DNA from: Nocardia rosealba | GTDB taxonomy: Bacteria; Actinomycetota; Actinomycetes; Mycobacteriales; Mycobacteriaceae | NCBI RefSeq assembly: GCF_020216065.1 | Contig: NZ_JAIWNA010000005.1 | Location: 182,464-246,463, forward strand | Length of the DNA: 64,000 nucleotides | Direction: 5' to 3' | Position numbers and translations under genes: made by a program | In this document: positions 1-8,951 of the stretch, piece by piece | Layout: each line of letters opens with the position of its first letter | Numbering within the stretch: position 1 is the first letter of the stretch | Notes under the pieces: model-generated | Told to the model about the DNA's origin: nothing | Seen by the model: the letters and a program-made list of their open reading frames with translations, nothing else | Database searches by the model: none

Positions 1-2
1 AT

Positions 3-1142
3 GTGGGCGATGTCCTCGACACCGGTGGTGAGCACCGCCGGGTCGACTTCGGCAAGCAGGTCACCGACGCGCTCGTCGCGAACGTGCCCGCCGACAAGAT
101 CGACCTGCGGGTGGTCGGCAAGCCGGAGTCCGAGCAGTTGCTGCGTACCGGCCAGGTGTACGGCGCGATCATCATCCCCGGCGACTTCAGCAAACGCCTG
201 GGAATTCTCGGCGCGGGCTCGATCGTGCCGGGCGAGATGGAACAGCCCATCATCACCCTGCAGACCAATCCGCGCATGGGCGCCTACGGTGACGCCATCC
301 TGCAGCGGATCGGCGAGCAGGCGCTGGCCGAGGTCGACAAGCAGGTCGGCGTCCAGCTGGTCGATCAGGTGCAGGCCACCCTCGCGCAGACGCCGGAGGG
401 CGCGCCCGCGCCGCAGATCTCCGGTGCGGCGATGCTGAGTCTCGAAAGTCCCATCGACACCGTCACCCAGGAGTACCGACCGCTGCCTCCCGGCACCGGT
501 CAGGGCCTGACGGCGTTCTTCTTCGCCCTGCTCCTGCTGCTGGCGGGGATGGTGGGGGCGATGGTCATCCACACCATGGTCGACGCCCAGTTCGGTTTCG
601 TACCAACCGAGTACGGGCCGTGGTTCGTGCACTATCCGACGTCGTCGATCTCCCGGTTCCACACCCTGCTCGTCAAGTGGGGCGTGTCGACGGTTGTCGC
701 GGTGGTGGTTTCGGCGGTGTTCCTGCTGGCGGCGAAGCTCGTCGGCATGCCGATCGACAATCCGCTCGCCCTGTACCTGTACTCGGTGCTCGCCATGGTC
801 GCGGTCGGCTGGACGGCGCTGATGACGCTGGCCGCACTCGGCACGGCGGGTCTGCTGGTGAACCTGGTGCTGTTCGTCATCCTCGGCCTGCCGTCCTCGG
901 GTGGCACCGTGCCCATCGAGGCGACCCCGACCTACCTGTCCTGGCTGGCCGAATTCGAACCGATGCACCAGGTGTTCCTCGGCGTGCGCTCGATCCTGTA
1001 CTTCGACGCGAACTACTCGGCCGGCCTCGATCGGGGCATCTGGATGGCACTGCTCGGCATCGCGATCGCCGTCGTGGCGGGCACGATCATCACCCGTTAC
1101 TACGACTACAAGGGCCTGCACCGCAAGAACAACTCCGACTGA
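3..1142 (+). CDS. DUF3533/ABC-2-like membrane protein, 5' truncated by window edge
   Basis: The reading frame is already open at the first bases, so the true start lies outside the window; 379 residues are visible. The first ~165 residues form an extracytoplasmic-type domain (YGAIIIP near 53-59, TNPRMGAYG near 88-96). At least four or five hydrophobic segments follow (about 169-190, 226-246, 256-276, 279-297, 346-364), and the protein ends in a short basic tail. This layout, a soluble loop before a C-terminal bundle of helices, fits the YhgE/Pip and DUF3533 group of ABC-2-like membrane proteins. These are often linked to export or stress, but no substrate can be inferred. It converges on the sterol-carrier-like gene, with 24 bases between stops. 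Confidence 0.6.
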   Translation: MGDVLDTGGEHRRVDFGKQVTDALVANVPADKIDLRVVGKPESEQLLRTGQVYGAIIIPGDFSKRLGILGAGSIVPGEMEQPIITLQTNPRMGAYGDAILQRIGEQALAEVDKQVGVQLVDQVQATLAQTPEGAPAPQISGAAMLSLESPIDTVTQEYRPLPPGTGQGLTAFFFALLLLLAGMVGAMVIHTMVDAQFGFVPTEYGPWFVHYPTSSISRFHTLLVKWGVSTVVAVVVSAVFLLAAKLVGMPIDNPLALYLYSVLAMVAVGWTALMTLAALGTAGLLVNLVLFVILGLPSSGGTVPIEATPTYLSWLAEFEPMHQVFLGVRSILYFDANYSAGLDRGIWMALLGIAIAVVAGTIITRYYDYKGLHRKNNSD

Positions 1143-1166
1143 GCCGTCAGCCGCGCGGGCGGCTCG

Positions 1167-1565
1167 TCAGCGCGGCGTCGGGAGGGGAACGATCGGCAGC
1201 CAACCGGCGATTTCCGCCGCCCTGGTCCCGGACGCCGAGACCGCACCCGAGGACACGGCATCGTCGAACTCCAGCAGCCCGGTGGCCAGCAACAACCACG
1301 TCCGCGCATCGGTCTCCACCACATTCGGCGGATTTCCCCTGGTATGCCGAGGCCCTTCGATGCACTGCACCGCGACGAACGGTGGCACCCGCACCTCCAC
1401 CGAATGCCCCGGCGCACTCGCCGCCAACGCCCGCGCCGTCCCCTTCACCGCCGCCCCCAACTCCGTACGCCCCGGCGCGGGCACACTCTCGTCCCCGAGC
1501 CACTGCGCCACCGCCAACACCGCCGCCCGCACCTGAGCGGGATCGACCACATTCCGACCAGCCAT
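1167..1565 (-). CDS. Sterol-carrier (SCP2-like) family protein
   Basis: A 132-residue protein resembling the small actinobacterial sterol-carrier family, of which M. tuberculosis Rv0807, also near purL, is the recalled homologue. Supporting features are the N-terminal VDPAQVRAAVLAVAQWL helix, the central VRVPPFVAVQCIEGPRHTRG strand and turn, and the acidic ETDARTWLLLATGLLEF stretch. These proteins are thought to have a lipid-binding SCP-type fold, but their function is not established. The ATG at 1565 is preceded, with 8 bases between, by TAGCGT (1579-1574), a plausible -10 element, so the transcript may be nearly leaderless. The next gene on the strand starts 124 bases after its predecessor's stop, so an operon is uncertain. 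Confidence 0.7.
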   Translation of the reverse strand: MAGRNVVDPAQVRAAVLAVAQWLGDESVPAPGRTELGAAVKGTARALAASAPGHSVEVRVPPFVAVQCIEGPRHTRGNPPNVVETDARTWLLLATGLLEFDDAVSSGAVSASGTRAAEIAGWLPIVPLPTPR

Positions 1566-1689
1566 GACGTGAAACGCTACCGACCGCCCCCGACAGCAAT
1601 CGAGAGACCGTATGCCCCGAGTTGCCGGACGCGCCGAGAAGGGCGAAACCGTCGCCCGAGCATCGCGGTCCGCGACATCGCGGCCGCCT

Positions 1690-2418
1690 CTAGGGCTGGA
1701 TGGTCAGCGGGCCTCGCAGCCGGCCGATGCCTGATCCAGCGGCAAGTCGGGTCTCGACGTAGGTGGCCAGGGTCGGCAACAGGGCGCCGCCCGCGTTGAT
1801 CGTGAGGTGCAGGAGGGCTGGGGCGGTGGCGCTGTCGGCGCGGCGGCGCAGTGCGCTGAAGATCAGGCCGGCGACGGTGGTCGCGGCCAGGGTGACGGGG
1901 AGGGAGTCGCCCGCGGTGCGGGCGGGGTGGATGTGCCAGAGGGCGAAGTCGGCGGCGCCGACGATGGGCGGGCAGCCGCGGGAATCGAGGAGCGGGTCGA
2001 GGGTGGCGCGGAAGACGGCTTCCTCGGCCAGGACCGTGCCGACGGGAATGTGGACGGCGATCCATTCGAGGGTGGAGGTGTCGGGGACGCGCACCGCGAC
2101 TTCGGCGGGCAACTTGCGCAGTGCCGGAACGGCCAAGACCACGCCGTAACCCGCGAGAACCACCGCAGAACTACCGAGACCCCACCGTAAACCGCTGGCG
2201 GACAACCAGTTCGGGCGACCACTGAACACCCCGGTGTACGCGCCGGCGAACAGCACGTTGGCCACCGATCGTCCGCGCAGAGGCAGACCGAGGGCAGGCA
2301 GAACCCAGTTGTTCCACACCGGCGGTATACACAGCGCCACACCGACTTCGACCACTCGACGCACTCGAGTGCTCCGCACGCGTGCCCGGCGCCGCATGAA
2401 CGCGCGCCCGGCTCTCAT
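1690..2418 (-). CDS. CPBP-family intramembrane metalloprotease
   Basis: Membrane protein with the CPBP (Abi/Rce1-like) signature. An EEAVFR motif provides the paired glutamates and arginine, about 70 residues later FALWHIHP supplies a histidine, and LLHLTINAGG closes the conserved core. Hydrophobic helices surround these motifs. The ATG at 2418 gives 242 residues, close to the family length. A GTG at 2532 overlaps the upstream stop by four bases (GTGA), follows a GGGAGG ribosome site and would add 38 residues. That extension has weaker GC at third positions, so I prefer the ATG. CPBP proteins cleave prenylated or membrane peptides or act in bacteriocin self-immunity; the substrate here is unknown. 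Confidence 0.75.
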   Translation of the reverse strand: MRAGRAFMRRRARVRSTRVRRVVEVGVALCIPPVWNNWVLPALGLPLRGRSVANVLFAGAYTGVFSGRPNWLSASGLRWGLGSSAVVLAGYGVVLAVPALRKLPAEVAVRVPDTSTLEWIAVHIPVGTVLAEEAVFRATLDPLLDSRGCPPIVGAADFALWHIHPARTAGDSLPVTLAATTVAGLIFSALRRRADSATAPALLHLTINAGGALLPTLATYVETRLAAGSGIGRLRGPLTIQP

Positions 2419-2528
2419 CTCACGCGCACCGCCCGTTACCGGTACCGTCCAGACCCCGGCACCCGATTCATTCGCACAGATCCCGGTGCCCGCTTCCCGC
2501 CCGGCCCCAATCACGTTCTCCCCGGCTC

Positions 2529-4256
2529 TCACTTCACCTCCCGCTCCAGCTTCTCGGCGGATTCCACTGCCACCCTGGCCTTCTCGACCACATCGGCACT
2601 CACCGACTGCCCCGTCACCGCCAACCACCCGTCCAGCACGAGGCTCCCGTACCGATGCCCGTGCCCGTCCGACACCCCTTGCGCATTGGTCAGATCGGCC
2701 GTGACCTGCCAGAACGTCACGAACGGCGCCCATCGCATCTGTGTCGACACATCGTCACCACGTGGTTCACGCAACCAGTCCGGCCGGGTGAGGATCAGGT
2801 CCGCCGACCACCACACGATCGGGTCGGAGGGATGCTGCAGGTAGGCGATGCGGGGCTCGCGCCATACCTCTGGGGAGTCGAAATCCGTTGCGTCATCGGC
2901 GAACCGGACGACCAGCCCGTCGGCATACACCGGCGCCACCTCTCGCGAACCCGGATCGCGCCGGGCAACGAACTGCCGCCACAGCCGATTGGAATTGGGC
3001 GGCCCTACCCACAGCGCCCCGTCGACCTTCTCCCGCAGATCGGCCAGCCCGTCGAAGGCCTCCTCCGACCCCTGCGACCCGAGACTCTCCCCGTAGACGA
3101 ACAGCTTGGGCCGCAACTGTTCCGGCTGCGCCGACCACCGCCGGTACACCGCGTCGAACAGCTCACGGCTCGCCGCGGCGGCCTTCTCCCGGTCGGACAG
3201 AAACGACAACACGCTGGGCAGATACGAGTACTGGGTGGCCACGATCGACGTGTCACCTCCGTAGAGATATTCGAGCGAACCGGCCGCCATCCCGTTCACC
3301 CACCCGGTCCCGGTGGTCGTCACCAGCACCATCGCCGCCCGCTCGAAGGCCTTGGTCCGCTCGAGTTCGGCCACCGCCAGCTCGGCCGCCGTCTGCTCCC
3401 CGCGCACCGATTCCAACCCCACATAGGCCCGGATCGGTTCGCGCGCAGGCCTTCCCGTCACCGCGGTGATGTCGGCGGCATCGGGACCGTTGGCGACGAA
3501 CCACCGCCCTTCGAAACCGAGTGTCTCCCAGGGCGCGAGCGAAGCCGGGCTCCCGGACTTCTCCGGTGCCACGGGCTGCACCGCGTACTCGGTGGTCCGG
3601 TCGTTGCGCACGCTGAACGCGGAGTTGGCGACGGCGAAGAACGCCCGCGAGGCCACCCCGTTGAACACCGTCACCGCGAACACCACCAGCACCAATGCCC
3701 CGGCCGACGGCGCCAATTCGCGTGGCACCCGCACCCACCGGTTGAGCTGACGGGCCAGCACGAGGATCAGCGCGCGCACCGTCCGATACACCGCGACCAC
3801 CGCCACCCCCACGGCCACACTGAGCAGCCCGGTCCGCAGATACGCGGGGGTGGTCGTGCCCTCCATCCCCATCAGCGAGGTGATCTCCCGCTGCCAGCGC
3901 GCCGACTGCACGAGCATCCCGGCCGCCACGACCGCGCACACCACCAGCACCACGGCCTTGATGGCGTATCGCACCCGGTCAGGCGGCCCCGCCAGCGGAA
4001 TCCGTGGCCGCGCCCACCGCCGCAACCCCCACTCGAGCACGCACCCGAGCCCGTAGCCGATGGCCGCGTTGATCCCACTGATGAGCCCCTGGAACAGCCA
4101 GTCGCGCGGCACCAGCGACGGCGTCACCGACAGCGCGAAGAACAGGGTGGCGACGACGAGTCCGGGGTAGTTCAGATCGACGATGTCCTCGACGCGCCGC
4201 ACCACCCGCTTGCCGCGCGTACGCAGCGTGACGAGGGTCGACCCGGTCGCAGACAC
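2529..4256 (-). CDS. Abhydrolase_9 (DUF2319) membrane alpha/beta hydrolase, copy 1
   Basis: A 575-residue protein with an N-terminal hydrophobic domain (about four or five helices in the first 200 residues, including NYPGLVVATLFFALSVTPSLVPRDW) and a C-terminal alpha/beta-hydrolase domain. The nucleophile elbow is GESLGSQGSE, with serine as the likely catalytic residue, and DGHGHRYG near the end supplies a candidate histidine. This arrangement matches the Abhydrolase_9_N plus Abhydrolase_9 pair, whose substrates are unknown. The GTG at 4256 is the first good start. The neighbouring gene at 4708-6483 is a clear paralogue, and a YiaA/YiaB-type gene on the opposite strand lies between them. Confidence 0.85.
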   Translation of the reverse strand: MSATGSTLVTLRTRGKRVVRRVEDIVDLNYPGLVVATLFFALSVTPSLVPRDWLFQGLISGINAAIGYGLGCVLEWGLRRWARPRIPLAGPPDRVRYAIKAVVLVVCAVVAAGMLVQSARWQREITSLMGMEGTTTPAYLRTGLLSVAVGVAVVAVYRTVRALILVLARQLNRWVRVPRELAPSAGALVLVVFAVTVFNGVASRAFFAVANSAFSVRNDRTTEYAVQPVAPEKSGSPASLAPWETLGFEGRWFVANGPDAADITAVTGRPAREPIRAYVGLESVRGEQTAAELAVAELERTKAFERAAMVLVTTTGTGWVNGMAAGSLEYLYGGDTSIVATQYSYLPSVLSFLSDREKAAAASRELFDAVYRRWSAQPEQLRPKLFVYGESLGSQGSEEAFDGLADLREKVDGALWVGPPNSNRLWRQFVARRDPGSREVAPVYADGLVVRFADDATDFDSPEVWREPRIAYLQHPSDPIVWWSADLILTRPDWLREPRGDDVSTQMRWAPFVTFWQVTADLTNAQGVSDGHGHRYGSLVLDGWLAVTGQSVSADVVEKARVAVESAEKLEREVK

Positions 4257-4389
4257 CGATCAAGTATGGCTGGCGGGCGCGCCAGGGGCAGTCGTTGTGA
4301 GTGGTGGGTCGGTCACTTTCGGCAAGTACCCATCGCCGGTGAGTAGTTTCACGCGCCCGCGCGAATCCTGCGCCGCCCATGCTTGTTCC

Positions 4390-4680
4390 ATGAGCACTCC
4401 CAATGCCAAGCCGAAGAACACCACGGCCTACATGGCCCAGGCCGCAATCGCCTTCGCCGTCAGCCTGTTCGGCACCGGCGCGGGCATCGCCTACCTGCCG
4501 CTGGACGGCTGGCAGCGCGCCTTCCTCGCCATGTCGGGCCTGTTCCTGGTGACGAGCTGCTTCACCCTCGCCAAGGTGGTGCGCGATCAGCAGGAAACCC
4601 AGACCGTGATGAGCCGCCTCGACGAGGCACGCATCGAACAGCTGATCGCCGAACACAATCCGTTCAAGTCGGTGTCGTAG
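4390..4680 (+). CDS. YiaA/YiaB family two-helix inner membrane protein
   Basis: A 96-residue protein with two hydrophobic hairpin segments (about 16-36 and 44-64) and a charged C-terminal tail. The GTGAGIAYLPLDGW turn between the helices is typical of the YiaA/YiaB two-helix domain. Function is unknown for the family. The ATG at 4390 begins the conserved part, and in-frame codons upstream look non-coding. The gene stands alone on the plus strand between two minus-strand Abhydrolase_9 paralogues, with its stop 27 bases from the end of the second. Confidence 0.8.
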   Translation: MSTPNAKPKNTTAYMAQAAIAFAVSLFGTGAGIAYLPLDGWQRAFLAMSGLFLVTSCFTLAKVVRDQQETQTVMSRLDEARIEQLIAEHNPFKSVS

Positions 4681-4707
4681 CCGCAAGTAGCCGATCGAGG
4701 GGTTCGG

Positions 4708-6483
4708 CTACTTCAGTTGATGCTCGGTGGCCGCGGATTCGTCGAGGAACAGCCGGATCCGCTGCGCCAATTCCGGTGTGTAGTCCGGTGGTCGAGCGAT
4801 CGCTGCCCAGGCATCGGGCACCAGGTTCCCGTAGTTGTGGCCGTGTCCGTTCGAGACCGATTGCGCGCGTGGCAGATCCGCCGCCACCTGCCAGAAGGTG
4901 ACGATCGGATACCACGACATCGCCGGTGACACATCGGGACCACGTTTCTCGGTGAGCCAGTCGGGCCTGCTGAACAGCAGGTCGGGCGACCACCACACCA
5001 CCGGGTCCGAGGCGTGCTGCAGGTACACGATGCGCGGATCGGTCCAGTTGTCCGACGGCCGGGCGAGCTGATCGGCGCTGGCGGCGAAGCGCACCGAGAG
5101 CCCGTCGGCGAAGATCGGGGTGATCTCGTCGGTCCCCGGATCACGGCGGGCGACGAATTCCGACCACAGCCGGTTGGAGTTGGGCGGGCCGACCCAGAGC
5201 ACACCGTCGGTGCGGTTGCGGATGTCGGCCAGCCCGGAGAACGCGCCCTCCGACCCCTGGGAACCGAGGCTCTCCCCGTAGACGAGCAGCTTGGGCCGAG
5301 CGTTCTCGGGCAGCGTCGACCAGCGTTCGTACACCTTGTCGAACAGCATGCGGCCCATGCTCATCGACTTGTCCCGGTCGGACAGGAACGACAGCGCACT
5401 CGGCAGGTACGAGTACTGGGTGGCGACCAGAGCGCTGTCCCCGCCGAACATCAACTCGACCGATTCGGCGCTGGTCGAGTCGACCCAGCCGGTGCCGGTG
5501 GTGCTGATCACCACCAGCACCTTGCGGTCGAAAGCCTTGGTTCGTTCGAGTTCGGCCACGGCCAGGTCGGTTTGCGCCTCGAATCCGTCGGCCGATTCCA
5601 GCCCCGCGTATACCCGGATGGGTTCGCGGGCCGGTTTGCCGGTGACCTGGCTGATGGCGAGGGCGGTCGGTGCGTTCGAGACGAACCAGCGGCCTTCGGA
5701 ACCGAGCGTTTCCCACGCCGCCAGCGAGCCGGGGCTGCCGGACCGTTCGGGCAGCGTCGGCTGGATCGCGTGCGCGGAAGTGTGGCTGTTGCGCGCGCTG
5801 AACGCCGAATTCGCCACGGTGAAAAAGGCTTTCGCCAGCACGCCGTTGAACAGCAGCACCGCGCCGATCACCACGATCAGCACCCCGAGCGGTCGCGCGA
5901 ACGACGCGGGCACCCGGATCCACTGATTGAGACCGCGCGCCACCGCACGCACCAACTTGCGCACTCCACGCGCGATCCAGATCAGCAGCCCCACCACGGC
6001 GGCGCCGAGCAGCACCGTGCGCGCGTACGAGTCCGAAACCGGCGCCATCCCCATCAGATCGGTGATCTCGCGTTGCCAGCGACCCGATTGGATCGACATC
6101 AGCACCGCGAACACCACGCACGCCACCACGATCAGCGCCTTCACCGCCATCGGCGTCCACCGCGGACGCTCCGCCCACCACGCGGCGAGCTGCTCCGGCA
6201 CCGTCACCCGCGGCACCACCCACCGCCGCCAAGCCCAGGCCAACGCACACCCGAGGCCGTACCCGATCGTGGCATTGATACCGCTGACCAGGCCCTGGAA
6301 GAACCAGTCGCGCGGCAGCAGCGACGGTGTGAGCGACCAGCCGAACAGCATGGTCGCCACGAGCAACCCGGTGTAGTTCGGGTGGAAGAACCGTTCCGCC
6401 AGGTGCACTCCGCGCAACAACGGGTTGTCGGCGGGTGCAGCGGTGGCGCCGGTGGGTGCCGAGCTCGTCTCCGATGTGGTCAA
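4708..6483 (-). CDS. Abhydrolase_9 (DUF2319) membrane alpha/beta hydrolase, copy 2
   Basis: A 591-residue paralogue of the 2529-4256 protein with the same plan: a hydrophobic N-terminal domain (NYTGLLVATMLFGWSLTPSLLPRDW) and a C-terminal hydrolase with the GESLGSQGSEGAFSG elbow and a terminal NGHGHNYG histidine region. Blocks such as ATQYSYLPS, WVGPPNSNRLW and RPDWL are shared by both copies. The start is a TTG at 6483, supported by a GGAGGAG ribosome site six bases upstream. It begins 17 bases after the purL stop, so it probably forms an operon with purL. It probably acts on a lipid or ester at the membrane, but this is inferred from fold and topology only. Confidence 0.85.
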   Translation of the reverse strand: MTTSETSSAPTGATAAPADNPLLRGVHLAERFFHPNYTGLLVATMLFGWSLTPSLLPRDWFFQGLVSGINATIGYGLGCALAWAWRRWVVPRVTVPEQLAAWWAERPRWTPMAVKALIVVACVVFAVLMSIQSGRWQREITDLMGMAPVSDSYARTVLLGAAVVGLLIWIARGVRKLVRAVARGLNQWIRVPASFARPLGVLIVVIGAVLLFNGVLAKAFFTVANSAFSARNSHTSAHAIQPTLPERSGSPGSLAAWETLGSEGRWFVSNAPTALAISQVTGKPAREPIRVYAGLESADGFEAQTDLAVAELERTKAFDRKVLVVISTTGTGWVDSTSAESVELMFGGDSALVATQYSYLPSALSFLSDRDKSMSMGRMLFDKVYERWSTLPENARPKLLVYGESLGSQGSEGAFSGLADIRNRTDGVLWVGPPNSNRLWSEFVARRDPGTDEITPIFADGLSVRFAASADQLARPSDNWTDPRIVYLQHASDPVVWWSPDLLFSRPDWLTEKRGPDVSPAMSWYPIVTFWQVAADLPRAQSVSNGHGHNYGNLVPDAWAAIARPPDYTPELAQRIRLFLDESAATEHQLK

Positions 6484-6500
6484 GCTCGGCTCCTCCTGCT

Positions 6501-8792
6501 CTAGGTGTGCGCTCCGAACAGCTTAGGCAGCGTGCCCTCGAAAACCTCACGCAATTCCGCGAGCGTCACCGAGAACTGGCCCTGCACCTCGATCGAATCC
6601 GAACCCTGGTCGACCACGCCGATGCGCACCCACGGCAGCTGCCGCGCGTCGCACATCTTGGTGAACCGGGTCTCCTCCGAGCGCGGCACCGCGACGAGCA
6701 CGCGCCCGGCCGACTCGGAGAACAGCTGCACGAACGGGTCGCTGCCCTCGGGAAGCACGATGCGGCAACCGGTTTCACCGGCCAGCGCGGCCTCGACGAC
6801 GGTCTGCGCGAGACCGCCCTCGGACAGGTCGTGGGCGGCCGAGATCATGCCGTCGCGCGAACCGGAGACGAGCACCTCCGACAGCAGCTTCTCCCGGGCC
6901 AGGTCGACCTTGGGCGGCACACCACCGAGATGACCGTGCACCACCTGCGACCAGATGGAGCCGTCGAGTTCGTCGTGCGTGTCGCCGAGCAGGATCAGCG
7001 ACTCACCCGGCTCGAGGCCGAGGCCGGTCGGGATGCGTCGGTGCACGTCGTCGATCACGCCGAGCACGCCGACCACCGGGGTGGGCAGGATGGCGTCCTT
7101 GCCGGTCTGGTTGTAGAAGCTCACGTTGCCGCCGGTGACCGGGATGCCGAGCGCCGCGCAACCGTCCGCGAGGCCGCGCACGGCCTGCTGGAACTGCCAC
7201 ATCACGCCCGGGTCCTCCGGCGAACCGAAGTTCAGGCAGTTGGTGACGGCCTTCGGGGTGGCGCCGGTGGTCGCGACGTTGCGGTAGGCCTCGGCCAGCG
7301 CCAGTTGGGCGCCGGTGTAGGGGTCGAGCTTGGTGTAGCGGCCCGAGGCGTCGGTGGCCAGGGCGATGCCGCGGCCCGAGGTCTCGTCGATGCGAACCAC
7401 GCCCGCGTCGGCGTGCTCGGCGAGCACGGTGTTGCCGCGCACGTAGCGGTCGTACTGCTCGGTGATCCACTTGCGGCTGCACAGCTGCGGGCTGGCCAGC
7501 AGGGTCAGCAGGGTTTCGCGCAGCTCGTCGGCGGTCTTGGGCCGGGGCAGGTTCGTGGTGGTGTCGGCGATCAGCGCGTCCTGGTAGTCCGGGCGCTGCA
7601 CCGGGCGCTCGTACACCGGGCCCTCGTGGGCGACGGTGCGCGGCGGCACGTCGACCACGGTCTCGCCGTGCCAGCTGATGACGAGGTGGTCGCCGTCGGT
7701 GACCTCACCGATGACGGTGGCCAGCACGTCCCACTTCTTGCACACCGCCATGAACGCGTCGACGTTCTCGGGGGTGACCACCGCGCACATGCGCTCCTGC
7801 GACTCGCTCGACAGGATCTCGGCGGGGGTCATGTGCTTGGCGCGCAGCGGCACCTTGGTGAGGTCGATGTGCATGCCGCCGTCGCCCGCTGCGGCGAGTT
7901 CGGAAGTGGCACAGGACAGTCCGGCGCCGCCGAGGTCCTGGATGCCGACCACGAGGCCGGCCTTGTACAGGTCGAGACAGCACTCGATGAGCACCTTCTC
8001 GGTGAACGGGTCGCCCACCTGCACGGCGGGCAGCTTCTTGCGGCCGGTGCCGGACTCGTCGCCGGAGAAGCTGTCGGAGGCGAGCACCGACACGCCGCCG
8101 ATGCCGTCGAGGCCGGTGCGCGCACCGAACAGGATGATCTTGTTGCCCGCGCCGGAGGCGAAGGCCAGGTGCAGGTCTTCCACGCGCATCGCGCCGGCGC
8201 ACAGCGCGTTCACGAGGGGGTTGCCCTGGTAGGAGGCGTCGAACACCGTCTCGCCGCCGACATTGGGCAGGCCGAGGGAGTTGCCGTAGCCGCCGATGCC
8301 GCGCACCACCCCGTCGACCACGCGACGGGTGTCGGGGGCGTCGGCCGCGCCGAAGCGCAGCTGGTCCATCACCGCGATGGGGCGCGCGCCCATGGCCATG
8401 ATGTCGCGCACGATGCCGCCGACGCCGGTGGCCGCGCCCTGGTACGGCTCCACGTACGACGGGTGGTTGTGGCTTTCGACCTTGAAGGTGACGGCCCAGC
8501 CGTCGCCGATGTCGACCACACCGGCGTTCTCGCCGATGCCGGCCAGCATCGAGGCCTTCATCTCGTCGGTGGTGGTCTCACCGAAGTAGCGCAGGTGCAC
8601 CTTCGAGGACTTGTAGGAGCAGTGCTCGCTCCACATCACCGAGTACATGGCCAGCTCGGCGTCGGTGGGCCGACGGCCGAGAATCTCCTTGATGCGGGCG
8701 TACTCGTCGTCTTTGAGACCGAGTTCCTTGTACGGCTGCGGAGCATCCGGGGTGGCTGCGGCGGTGGCGACGGTGTCGACCTGCAGTGTCAC
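6501..8792 (-). CDS. purL: Phosphoribosylformylglycinamidine synthase, PurL subunit
   Basis: The 763-residue synthetase subunit of FGAM synthase, which uses ATP and glutamine-derived ammonia to convert FGAR to FGAM in purine synthesis. Its size is that of the small PurL that works with separate PurQ and PurS. Conserved blocks include MWSEHCSYKSSK (53-64), FKVESHNHPS, GAATGVGGIVRDI, QDLGGAGLSCATSE and HDLSEGGLAQ, so both halves of the internally duplicated AIR-synthase-like fold are present. The start is a GTG with an AAAGGA site somewhat far upstream. purQ and purS lie 4.3 kb away at 13111-14021. The downstream neighbour is the second Abhydrolase_9 gene. Confidence 0.97.
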   Translation of the reverse strand: MTLQVDTVATAAATPDAPQPYKELGLKDDEYARIKEILGRRPTDAELAMYSVMWSEHCSYKSSKVHLRYFGETTTDEMKASMLAGIGENAGVVDIGDGWAVTFKVESHNHPSYVEPYQGAATGVGGIVRDIMAMGARPIAVMDQLRFGAADAPDTRRVVDGVVRGIGGYGNSLGLPNVGGETVFDASYQGNPLVNALCAGAMRVEDLHLAFASGAGNKIILFGARTGLDGIGGVSVLASDSFSGDESGTGRKKLPAVQVGDPFTEKVLIECCLDLYKAGLVVGIQDLGGAGLSCATSELAAAGDGGMHIDLTKVPLRAKHMTPAEILSSESQERMCAVVTPENVDAFMAVCKKWDVLATVIGEVTDGDHLVISWHGETVVDVPPRTVAHEGPVYERPVQRPDYQDALIADTTTNLPRPKTADELRETLLTLLASPQLCSRKWITEQYDRYVRGNTVLAEHADAGVVRIDETSGRGIALATDASGRYTKLDPYTGAQLALAEAYRNVATTGATPKAVTNCLNFGSPEDPGVMWQFQQAVRGLADGCAALGIPVTGGNVSFYNQTGKDAILPTPVVGVLGVIDDVHRRIPTGLGLEPGESLILLGDTHDELDGSIWSQVVHGHLGGVPPKVDLAREKLLSEVLVSGSRDGMISAAHDLSEGGLAQTVVEAALAGETGCRIVLPEGSDPFVQLFSESAGRVLVAVPRSEETRFTKMCDARQLPWVRIGVVDQGSDSIEVQGQFSVTLAELREVFEGTLPKLFGAHT

Positions 8793-8939
8793 GGGAGACC
8801 AGGGTCCTTTCGGCCGGGGGGAACTTGGCTCCGAGTCTATCGGTAGGGCCGTCGCGGCCCGCCGCCTGTACTCCCCGGCCGCCGGTGGTGCGCGGATCCG
8901 GTCTGATCACACTTGCGGTTCACCGCGGTGAGCACCCGT

Positions 8940-8945
8940 TACGCT
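8940..8945 (+). promoter_or_regulatory. -10 element (TACGCT) of a probable leaderless GT87 transcript
   Basis: TACGCT matches the actinobacterial TAnnnT -10 pattern and ends six bases before the GTG at 8952, which places +1 at the start codon. No convincing ribosome site is present. Confidence 0.45.
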
Positions 8946-8951
8946 GGCGCC

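Noticed and set aside
2655..4346. 563-codon plus-strand ORF
   Set aside because: Antisense to the first Abhydrolase_9 gene, with mirror-frame composition.
6435..8846. 803-codon plus-strand ORF
   Set aside because: It is antisense to purL and its composition (Arg/His/Gly/Val-rich, no motifs) is typical of a mirror frame of a high-GC gene.
8793..8951. Purine riboswitch or leader upstream of purL
   Set aside because: No conserved purine-riboswitch core was recognised; only short GC-rich stems occur.
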